Below are positions 1 through 7,090 of a stretch of 14,270 nucleotides of DNA, piece after piece (position 1 is the first letter of the stretch; every line of letters begins with the position of its first letter). The DNA lies in the NCBI GenBank assembly GCA_946479615.1, contig CAMLGR010000123.1, forward strand, positions 1 through 14,270, in the 5' to 3' direction. This DNA comes from an uncultured Bacteroidota bacterium (GTDB taxonomy: Bacteria > Bacteroidota > Bacteroidia > Chitinophagales > Chitinophagaceae). A model generated the notes under the pieces. That model did not search any database and was not told the DNA's origin. It was given only the letters and a program-made list of their open reading frames with translations. A program made the translations under genes and the position numbers.

Positions 1-111
1 ACTGGTTCCGGCAGTATAACCGTAAGCGACGCAGGAAGCGGAACGACCAGGGTCGTCCCCGTTAGTTGGGCCATTCCAAATATGAAAAATAGCGGCCGGT
101 ACAGAGAGTAA
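1..111 (+). CDS. Possible 3' end of an upstream gene (partial)
   Basis: The first forward frame is open from the window edge to a TAA at 109-111 and would give a 36-residue C-terminal tail rich in Gly, Ser and Thr, ending in KNSGRYRE. It lies 66 nt before the rhamnosidase gene on the same strand, as would be expected for a polysaccharide-utilisation operon. I do not recognise the peptide. A second reading competes: a minus-strand frame is also open from about 194 down to position 1 and encodes a hydrophobic stretch. The fragment is too short to decide between them. Confidence 0.3.
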   Translation, partial: TGSGSITVSDAGSGTTRVVPVSWAIPNMKNSGRYRE

Positions 112-177
112 AGGACAGTTAAAAACAGATTTTTCTTATTTTCATTAGTACTTCTATCAATAAGATAACCCACGCTA

Positions 178-3100
178 ATGAAAATGCCTGCCATCTTTAT
201 AAAAAGAAGTTTGCTGTTATTCTTTTTATACAGCACCCATCTCTTTGCACAAAACCCCGGTTCACTCAACGAAGGATTTAAAAATCCTCCACCGGATGCA
301 TGGCCCCGCACCTGGTGGCATTGGACAAAAAGCAATATCACAAAAGAAGGTATCACCAAAGACCTCGAATGGATGAAACGCTCCGGCATTGCAGGATTTC
401 AACTGGCCGATGTAAATGCAGGTACAGGACAAACCGTAAAAGACCCCATCGTTTTTGGTTCCTCCCAATGGCTGGACGCTGTCCGTTTTGCAGCATCAGA
501 AGCAGGCAGGCTTGGTCTCGAAATGACCATGTTCAGTTCGCCGGGATGGAGCCTTACAGGTGGTCCCTGGGTGAAACCCGAACAGGCTATGAAAAAGCTC
601 GTGTGGAGTGAACTGGAAACAGAAGGCGGAAAACGTTTTTCAGATAAATTACCGGTTCCTCCTTCGAATGAAGGTGCTGGTCCGAACCTGCCAAACAATA
701 ATAATAAGACCGAAGGATTTTATCGCGATTTTGCCGTCATTGCTTTTCGAACACCTGCCGGTGAGGATAATAAATCGTTGCCACAGGTAACAAGTAATAA
801 TGGAACAGAAAACGCAAGCCCTTTAACAGATAATGATATAACTACATTTCTACGGGTAAAGCCAGCTCCCGATAATAGCAGCGCCTGGATACAGCTTTCT
901 TACGAGCAACCCTTTCCTGCAAAAGCAATCACCATAGCAGCGCGCAGGGGCATCCCATTTGGTAGCGTGTCAGCGAGCGAAGATGGAATTCATTTTACCA
1001 CACTCACTATGCTTCCCGGGAAATCGGGTTATCGCGGCGGCGCTATCCGCACCTATACTTTTCCTGAAACCCATGCAAAATATTATCGTATTGAATTTAC
1101 CAATGCAGCACCGCGACCTGCTGATGTGATTTCAGAAGCAACCACTGCGGCAGATACGGCATACGATATCACTGAAATTCACCTGCATGCAGGTGCACGT
1201 ATCAATCGCTGGGAAGATAAAGCAGGGTTCAACTTTTTATTTGAATACAATGGCGTGGCTACACCCGGTGTGCCCGCAAACGCATCTATTGATCCTTCGG
1301 CAGTAATTGATCTGACCGGTAACATGACTACTGACGGAACATTGCAATGGAACATTCCCGAAGGGAAATGGACGATCATGCGTTTTGGATACGCATTGAC
1401 AGGAGCGAAAAACCGTCCGGCCATACCTGCCGCACTCGGTTATGAAGTAGACAAAATGAATCCTGGATATGTAACAGCTTATATGAAGGGGTATACAGAT
1501 CCTTTGAAGCAATCATTGGGAGACCTGTATGGAAAAACACTGCACTATTTCATCATGGATAGCTGGGAAGCGGGTATACAAAACTGGACAGATATCATGC
1601 CTGCTGAATTTGCAAAGCGAAGAGGGTATGATTTAATTAAATACCTGCCGGCGCTGACAGGCAGGATAGTAGGTACTGCTGAAATCAGCGACCGCTTTCT
1701 CTGGGATTTCCGTCGCACATTGGTCGACCTGATCGCTGTCAATCATTATGGAACGATAACAGATTACCTGCATACGCAGGGCATTAAAACCTATGGCGAA
1801 GCAGGTGGTGTATCATTGGAATCGATCGAAGATGCGTTGCTGAATAAAAAATATGTAGACATACCTATGGGAGAATTCTGGGTGCAGGATCTTCATCCTT
1901 CTTCGATGTATTACCAGGATGTACGCGGGGCGGCTTCTGCTTCGCATGTCTATGGGAAAAATCTGGTCGCTGCAGAAGCATTTACAGGAGGCGACTATGA
2001 ATCGCCGCAAACATTGAAAGAGATCGCCGATTACTGGTTTACGCAGGGTGTGAACCGGCTGGTGTTCCATACCTCTGCCCATCAACCATTGGATACAAAG
2101 CCTGGTAATACGATGGTAGGTACGCATATTCATCGCAACATCACCTGGGCTGATCATATAAAGCCGTTCACGAATTATTTGGCACGTGTTTCATTTATGC
2201 TGCAACAGGGACAATACGTAGCAGACATAGCTTACCTGTTAAATGAAGGCGCGCCATCTACAATGCCGTTTTGGGGTGCGGGGTTGCAACCTGTTACTCC
2301 CAAAGGTTACCAGTTCGATTATATCAATGCAGATGTATCATTGAATCTGATGTCGGTTAACCAGCAAGGCAAACTGGTAGTACCCGGTGGTATGACGTAT
2401 TCAGTGCTAGTGCTGCCTGCCACCACGGAAATGACATGGCTCATGCTACAAAAGATCAAAGAGTTGGTAGCAGGTGGCGCTACAGTTATTGGGCCCAAAC
2501 CTGTCCATGCTCCGGGTCTTTCCCATTATCCTGCATCGGATAGTGCGATAACAGAACTTGCTTTTGATCTATGGGGTGATCTTGATGGAGTAAGCCGAAC
2601 GAAGCGTAATTATGGTAAAGGAAAAATAGCTTGGGGTCTTTCTCTCGAACAGGTATTGCTGGAAGCAGCTGTAGATAAAGATGCAGCATTTAATTATGGC
2701 GATGATGAAGTGTCCTGGATTCATCGCCGGAATGATGATACGGATATTTACTTTGTTGTTAATCGTACGAACACACCGCTTGATCTGTCGGGCCGGTTTC
2801 ATATAACGGATAAAGACGTGCAATTATGGCATCCCGACAACGGATCAACAGAACCCGCTTCTTATCGTATCGACAGCAATACAATCAATGTAAATATGTC
2901 ACTGACTGCACATGAAGCTGTGTTTATTATTTTCAAGGGCAAAGCATTGCAGGCTGCACGAACAGTTCCGGATAAAAAATATACTGAATTAAAACAACTC
3001 ACCGGTGGCTGGGATATCAGTTTCCCTGGAAATACTGGCGCACCTCCGGCAATACATATTCAGCAACTCGCTTCCTGGACGGATAATGCCGATGAAGGCG

Positions 3101-3468
3101 TTAAGTATTTTTCAGGTACCGGTACTTATACCAGGACATTTGAAGTAAAAAAAGAATGGCTGCATACAGGAGCAAGGATTTTGCTTGATCTAGGGGTAGT
3201 AAAAGATATGGCCGAAGTATATGTGAACGGAACCCGCATGGATTTTTTGTGGAAACCTCCTTTCGAAACAGACATAACAAATGCATTGAAGCCAGGTAAC
3301 AACACGCTACGCATACTTATCACCAATGAATGGACCAATCGCTTGGTAGGCGACAAAGAACATCCCGATCATAAAATACTGGAGGCATATCCGCCGCCAT
3401 TCGGCAGACGGCAATACGAACTCTCCGCATCAGGATTGATTGGCCCCGTGAAGTTAATGCGCAAATAA
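178..3468 (+). CDS. Secreted GH106-like alpha-L-rhamnosidase
   Basis: Predicted exported glycoside hydrolase that would release alpha-L-rhamnose from plant or microbial polysaccharides such as rhamnogalacturonan, probably in the periplasm. The 1096-residue protein starts with a signal peptide (residues 1 to about 24, hydrophobic LLLFFLYSTHLFA followed by Q). The opening of the mature part (PPPDAWPRTWWHWTKSNIT, then GITKDLEWMKRSGIAGFQ) is typical of the GH106 family and its large uncharacterised relatives. The middle carries the DSWEAG...NWT...EFAKRRGYD block (Glu464), YGEAGG (Glu541) and AAEAFTGG (Glu600); these acidic residues are candidates for the catalytic pair. The C-terminal part, about 960-1090, looks like a sugar-binding-type beta-sandwich (YTRTFEV, VYVNG, NTLRILITNEWTNRL). 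The length fits the family. The ATG at 178 is chosen because it directly begins the signal peptide. The substrate is inferred from family only. Confidence 0.85.
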   Translation: MKMPAIFIKRSLLLFFLYSTHLFAQNPGSLNEGFKNPPPDAWPRTWWHWTKSNITKEGITKDLEWMKRSGIAGFQLADVNAGTGQTVKDPIVFGSSQWLDAVRFAASEAGRLGLEMTMFSSPGWSLTGGPWVKPEQAMKKLVWSELETEGGKRFSDKLPVPPSNEGAGPNLPNNNNKTEGFYRDFAVIAFRTPAGEDNKSLPQVTSNNGTENASPLTDNDITTFLRVKPAPDNSSAWIQLSYEQPFPAKAITIAARRGIPFGSVSASEDGIHFTTLTMLPGKSGYRGGAIRTYTFPETHAKYYRIEFTNAAPRPADVISEATTAADTAYDITEIHLHAGARINRWEDKAGFNFLFEYNGVATPGVPANASIDPSAVIDLTGNMTTDGTLQWNIPEGKWTIMRFGYALTGAKNRPAIPAALGYEVDKMNPGYVTAYMKGYTDPLKQSLGDLYGKTLHYFIMDSWEAGIQNWTDIMPAEFAKRRGYDLIKYLPALTGRIVGTAEISDRFLWDFRRTLVDLIAVNHYGTITDYLHTQGIKTYGEAGGVSLESIEDALLNKKYVDIPMGEFWVQDLHPSSMYYQDVRGAASASHVYGKNLVAAEAFTGGDYESPQTLKEIADYWFTQGVNRLVFHTSAHQPLDTKPGNTMVGTHIHRNITWADHIKPFTNYLARVSFMLQQGQYVADIAYLLNEGAPSTMPFWGAGLQPVTPKGYQFDYINADVSLNLMSVNQQGKLVVPGGMTYSVLVLPATTEMTWLMLQKIKELVAGGATVIGPKPVHAPGLSHYPASDSAITELAFDLWGDLDGVSRTKRNYGKGKIAWGLSLEQVLLEAAVDKDAAFNYGDDEVSWIHRRNDDTDIYFVVNRTNTPLDLSGRFHITDKDVQLWHPDNGSTEPASYRIDSNTINVNMSLTAHEAVFIIFKGKALQAARTVPDKKYTELKQLTGGWDISFPGNTGAPPAIHIQQLASWTDNADEGVKYFSGTGTYTRTFEVKKEWLHTGARILLDLGVVKDMAEVYVNGTRMDFLWKPPFETDITNALKPGNNTLRILITNEWTNRLVGDKEHPDHKILEAYPPPFGRRQYELSASGLIGPVKLMRK

Positions 3469-3471
3469 TGC

Positions 3472-3575
3472 CTATGTGTGTATTCCTATGTGTCCTATGT
3501 ATCTATGTGGTAAAAAAGCTGACTGGCGTAATCTCACCACATAGGCACATAGGACACATAGGAATACACACATAG
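3472..3575. repeat. 40-bp inverted repeat, likely bidirectional terminator
   Basis: The left arm (3472-3511) and right arm (3536-3575) are reverse complements at 38 of 40 positions, with a 24-nt spacer. Each arm is itself built from tandem variants of a unit close to CCTATGTGT. The element fills the space between the stop codon of the rhamnosidase gene and the stop codon of the convergent gene on the minus strand. This placement fits a two-way terminator. The internally repetitive arms also suggest a dispersed intergenic repeat family, since a diverged single arm recurs at 4245-4288. Confidence 0.85.
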
Positions 3576-3576
3576 C

Positions 3577-4203
3577 TTAATTAATAACAACCGATGGCGT
3601 ATATCCCGCCAGGAATGTATTGACTACGGACCTTGGTGTCAATACTAAAAATTGATCTTCTTTGATGGTAGAAAGAGCAATACGATCTTCATATCCAAAC
3701 GGTGTCCAGCGATGAAGTATCTTATTATATAATAGATAAGGCTCTTCCTGTAATAATATGAAAACGCCATCCGGAAGGTTACTGAGTTGTGTTTCCTGAT
3801 ACATGACTTTCTTTCCATCTTTATCAATTCTTTCCTGCTGTAATATATTATCTATCTCACCGATAAGTACTTTGCTGGTAAAGCCATATTCAGGATTTCC
3901 CCTCACCCAGCATTCACGGAAACGATTGAAGTCCGCGCGCCGGCATTCGGCACAGGGCCGGTGACCTGCTGCAAAGGCAGTCGCTTCATCCCAGGAAAAT
4001 AACTCCGTATATAGCTTCGGTGTCATCACCTTTCTTTGTCTTCCTTTGAATTGAAGTAAACAGATCAGCCATCCTTTCGACTTAAAAGGCCTGACGATAT
4101 GCTGCTGGTCATCGTGCAATACGCCACCACGGTTTCCCATCCAGGCGCCCCTGGCTTTTGTTCTGATCAGATTACCCATCGGGTCGAGCCTGTTCTGTAG
4201 CAT
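3577..4203 (-). CDS. Hypothetical protein with Ada-like Cys motif
   Basis: The 208-residue soluble protein has no signal peptide or membrane segment. I do not recognise a named family. The most informative stretch is AAGHRPCAECRRADFNRF (about residues 78-95), which resembles the GxRPCxxC segment of the Ada N-terminal metal-binding domain, where Cys residues hold zinc and take methyl groups from DNA phosphotriesters. Only one CxxC pair is clear here, so the full four-Cys site of Ada is not evident. The N-terminal part (LIRTKARGAWMGNRGGVLH) is basic and Gly-rich, and Trp and Arg are common throughout, which would suit nucleic-acid binding. It is convergent with the rhamnosidase gene and probably monocistronic. 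An alternative in-frame start is Met9. Any DNA-repair role is speculation from the motif. Confidence 0.75.
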   Translation of the reverse strand: MLQNRLDPMGNLIRTKARGAWMGNRGGVLHDDQQHIVRPFKSKGWLICLLQFKGRQRKVMTPKLYTELFSWDEATAFAAGHRPCAECRRADFNRFRECWVRGNPEYGFTSKVLIGEIDNILQQERIDKDGKKVMYQETQLSNLPDGVFILLQEEPYLLYNKILHRWTPFGYEDRIALSTIKEDQFLVLTPRSVVNTFLAGYTPSVVIN

Positions 4204-4244
4204 TGTGTTGAATTGTTAAGGAAAGTTCCGGATTTTTAAATAAA

Positions 4245-4288
4245 CCCTATGTGCTCCCTGTGTTTCTATTCTCCTATGTAGTAAAAAG
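4245..4288 (+). repeat. Diverged single arm of the CCTATGTG repeat
   Basis: This stretch in the upstream region of both the minus-strand gene and the TonB receptor repeats the pattern of the left arm at 3472-3518. It has several CCTATGTG-like units ending in CCTATGTAGTAAAAAG, against CTATGTGGTAAAAAAG in the other copy. No matching right arm is seen nearby, so it should not fold on its own. The minus-strand gene is therefore flanked on both sides by copies of the same motif. Confidence 0.6.
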
Positions 4289-4452
4289 ACACCGCAATTA
4301 AACTACTGACCATAAAAGCCTTTCAGCAAGCCGCTATTGTCATACCGGGGTCAGTTTACTGTTTGCGTAAACCAATTTTCCCGATTGGTAAAACATCGGC
4401 AGGTATCAGGCGGCACTTTTGCAGCTCAACTCAAAACCATAAAATAGCTCAG

Positions 4453-6825
4453 ATGATACGACTGCTTTTATCTTTCCTCCTTGTCATTTTCTTTACCACT
4501 TGTTTATTGGCAAACAATACAAGTGATGGCACAGGTTCTATCAGTGGCACTGTCAGTACCAGCGATCTTCAACCGGCTGCTTCCGTAACGGTACAATTGA
4601 AAGGAACTAAAAAGATAATGGTGACAAACGATAAGGGTACTTTTACATTTAAGAATATCGCGCCCGGTAACTACAGCATCGAACTCACTTATATCGGGTA
4701 CGCGAAAATGGAGAAGGAGATCCTGGTGGAAGCAGACAAAACCGTCAGCGTGAATTTCCAGTTAAATGAAAATATTGCACAGCTTACCGAAGTATTGGTT
4801 AGTACCAACCGTAAATCCTATATCGCTTCCAAAGCATCTACCTCTTTACGCCTGAATGCCGACCTGATCGAAATACCACAGAATATTACCGTAGCTACCA
4901 GGCAAACGCTGAACGATATGGGATTGCTTACCAAGAGTGAGATCTTCCGCATTTCGAGTGGTATCACCAAAAGTTATGGCAATGAACTCGATCTTACTTT
5001 CCAGATCAGGGGGATCAATTCTACCTATGGCACTTACCGCAATGGGGTAGGTGGTCCCATCTGGTGGAATGCACAGGAAGATGCCAGCATGATCGAACGA
5101 ATGGAATTTGTAAAAGGACCTGCTGGTTTTATGCTGGCGAATGCAGAACCCGGCGGATTGGTCAATGTCGTTACCAAGCAACCTACGCACCAGCATATCG
5201 CCGAAGCAGGATTCGGGATCGGAAGCTGGAACATGATGCGCACCTACCTCGACTTGGGTGGTGAATTTAAAAAAGAAGGAAAACTCACCTACCGCCTGAA
5301 TATGGGCGCTGAACAAACAAACGATTACTATCATTTTGGTGATTTCTACAGGTATTGGTTTTGCCCGGCGCTTACGTATGATTTTTCAGATAAGACGTCC
5401 CTTACTTACGAGCTCAACTATGTAAAAGCGGCTGCACAGGAAAATGCACACCAGTCCATCACCATCGACGGTGATTTCGAAAAATTACCGGTTGATTTTG
5501 CGATCAACGATCCTAATAACCCGAAATTCTTCGGGGCAGATATGTATCATAAGCTCAGCCTGCAACATAAGATCAGTGATGACTGGATCTTTCATGCACA
5601 GGCAGCTTATATGACTACAGACTGGGATGGCACTACCATGTATCTGCAGGGCATCAGTCCCAATAAAGATTCACTGGACAGGCAGAACTTTTTCAGCGAC
5701 TGGACAGGTAAGCTCACCAATATGCAATTATTCCTTGATGGCAGATTCCTTACCGGTAAACATGCCGAACATAAAGTGCTGATTGGAGTAGACTATGGAA
5801 AAGGCAATGAAGGAAGCACGTATGATAATATCTGGGAGAATAATCCTTACCCGATCTCTATCGCCAATCCCATTTATTATCTGCCAAAGGACACGCTCAA
5901 TGCCTTTCATAACAAACAAAGCTGGGTAACAACCAATCGCTGGGAAGCGATTTATGTGCAGGATCATTTAAAATTATTCGATAAACTGGTAGTGACTATA
6001 GCTGGCAGGTTTACACATCTTACTACCGGCCAGGACTATTTCGATCCTTCTGATCCGCAATATGAAATTAATGACAGCCGGTTTACACCCAGGCTGGGAT
6101 TGACCTATCTTTTTACCAAAGATATTTCTGCGTATGTATTGCATGATGAAAGTTTTCTTGCGCAACGCGGGGCTATTTATGGAGGAGGACGGCTGCCACC
6201 ACTTACAGGAAGTAATGACGAGATCGGTGTAAAGGCGTTGCTTTTTAAAAAACAATTATCCATTGCCGCCTCTGTATATGATATAAAGAAAAATGATCTC
6301 GGTACCACCGATATGATACACCCGGGATTCTACTTAAAGACAGGACAGGTGCGCAGCCAGGGTGTGGATATCGATATTGCAGGAAGGATCAGTGCCAATC
6401 TGTATATCAATGCCAACTATGCGTATGCCAATGCACGTATTACAAAAGATGAAGACAAAACAATCATCGGTATTCAGAATGGAGGCACCTGTAAGAACCT
6501 GGCGAATGCCTGGTTGAAATACCAGGTCAACGATGGTCCTTTCAAAGGATTGGGTATTGGCGCCGGTTACCAGTTTACCGACAAACGCAGTGCTACTTAT
6601 CCCGGCTGGAACACTTCCAGCGGTAATAAATATTTGCCTGCGTATAGCCTGATCGATGCTTCTGTTTCCTATAGTGCAAACAGGTTTAATATTGGCTTTA
6701 ATATCTACAATATCGCCAATAAAAGATATGCAGCAGGTGGCGACTGGTATCCCGATTACGATGAATACATCTTTTACCAGGGTACACCTGTGAATTTCAG
6801 GTTGCAAACCACCGTTCGGTTTTAA
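4453..6825 (+). CDS. TonB-dependent siderophore-type receptor
   Basis: Outer-membrane gated channel that would import a ferric siderophore or similar ligand using TonB energy. The ATG at 4453 gives 790 residues and places a signal peptide (MIRLLLSFLLVIFFTTCLLA) at the N-terminus. A TTG at 4363 in the same frame would add 30 unlikely residues before it. Residues about 27-110 form a carboxypeptidase-regulatory-like beta-sandwich (GSISGTVSTSDLQPAASVTV, NYSIELTYIGY). Next comes the plug, with the siderophore-receptor phrase IPQNITVATRQTLNDMG, then FQIRGINSTYGTYRNGV, IERMEFVKGPAGFMLANAEP and GGLVNVVTKQP. The rest is a 22-strand-type barrel ending in aromatic TTVRF. A weak Bacteroidota-like promoter (TTG at 4337, TA-N3-TTTG at 4357-4365) lies upstream. 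The ligand is unknown. An extended inverted repeat follows the gene. Confidence 0.9.
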   Translation: MIRLLLSFLLVIFFTTCLLANNTSDGTGSISGTVSTSDLQPAASVTVQLKGTKKIMVTNDKGTFTFKNIAPGNYSIELTYIGYAKMEKEILVEADKTVSVNFQLNENIAQLTEVLVSTNRKSYIASKASTSLRLNADLIEIPQNITVATRQTLNDMGLLTKSEIFRISSGITKSYGNELDLTFQIRGINSTYGTYRNGVGGPIWWNAQEDASMIERMEFVKGPAGFMLANAEPGGLVNVVTKQPTHQHIAEAGFGIGSWNMMRTYLDLGGEFKKEGKLTYRLNMGAEQTNDYYHFGDFYRYWFCPALTYDFSDKTSLTYELNYVKAAAQENAHQSITIDGDFEKLPVDFAINDPNNPKFFGADMYHKLSLQHKISDDWIFHAQAAYMTTDWDGTTMYLQGISPNKDSLDRQNFFSDWTGKLTNMQLFLDGRFLTGKHAEHKVLIGVDYGKGNEGSTYDNIWENNPYPISIANPIYYLPKDTLNAFHNKQSWVTTNRWEAIYVQDHLKLFDKLVVTIAGRFTHLTTGQDYFDPSDPQYEINDSRFTPRLGLTYLFTKDISAYVLHDESFLAQRGAIYGGGRLPPLTGSNDEIGVKALLFKKQLSIAASVYDIKKNDLGTTDMIHPGFYLKTGQVRSQGVDIDIAGRISANLYINANYAYANARITKDEDKTIIGIQNGGTCKNLANAWLKYQVNDGPFKGLGIGAGYQFTDKRSATYPGWNTSSGNKYLPAYSLIDASVSYSANRFNIGFNIYNIANKRYAAGGDWYPDYDEYIFYQGTPVNFRLQTTVRF

Positions 6826-6841
6826 CCAAAGAAATAATAGG

Positions 6842-6993
6842 GAATAAGAAATAAGGATGAGGCAGTAAATGTAAAATATAAAACCGCAAAATATAAAATG
6901 TAAAAGGGGTTCCTGCTGTCAGGAACCCCTTTTACATTTTATATTTTACATTCTGCGGTTTTACATTTACTTCCTCATCCTTATTCCTTATTC
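6842..6993. repeat. Long imperfect inverted repeat (about 150 bp)
   Basis: The core is a perfect 28-bp stem (6888-6915 with 6920-6947) with a CTGT loop and AAAAGGGGTTCCTG at the apex side. The arms continue outward with small bulges (CCGC at 6884-6887 opposite GCGG at 6955-6958, then ATGAGG opposite CCTCAT, then GAATAAG at 6842 opposite CTTATTC ending at 6993). The outer arms hold AT-rich sub-repeats of the GTAAAATATAAAA type. It sits between two genes on the same strand and would strongly terminate or stabilise the upstream receptor transcript. It could also be a small non-autonomous mobile or REP-like element. No transposase is present. Confidence 0.85.
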
Positions 6994-7090
6994 TTTCTCC
7001 CACCTTTTCGTACTTCCAACCAACCAGTTAGTGTAACAAGTTTTTTTTCGCCTCGAAAAAGGTGAAAGTTTGACTTATAAATCAAACAAC

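Noticed and set aside
1..194. Minus-strand frame open from about 194 to the window edge, with a hydrophobic membrane-like translation
   Set aside because: Its start would overlap the rhamnosidase signal peptide region divergently and it is cut by the window edge. I could not recognise it and the plus-strand alternative is equally possible.
3472..3575. CRISPR-like repeats (CCTATGTG units)
   Set aside because: The units are short, contiguous and arranged as an inverted repeat with no regular unique spacers, and no cas genes are nearby.
4363..4452. TTG start giving a 30-residue extension of the siderophore receptor
   Set aside because: The extension is basic and would bury the signal peptide. 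The ATG at 4453 places the hydrophobic export signal at the N-terminus as expected.
4846..5334. Minus-strand frame of 162 codons inside the receptor gene
   Set aside because: It lies wholly within a strongly supported coding region on the other strand, and its translation has no recognisable domain.
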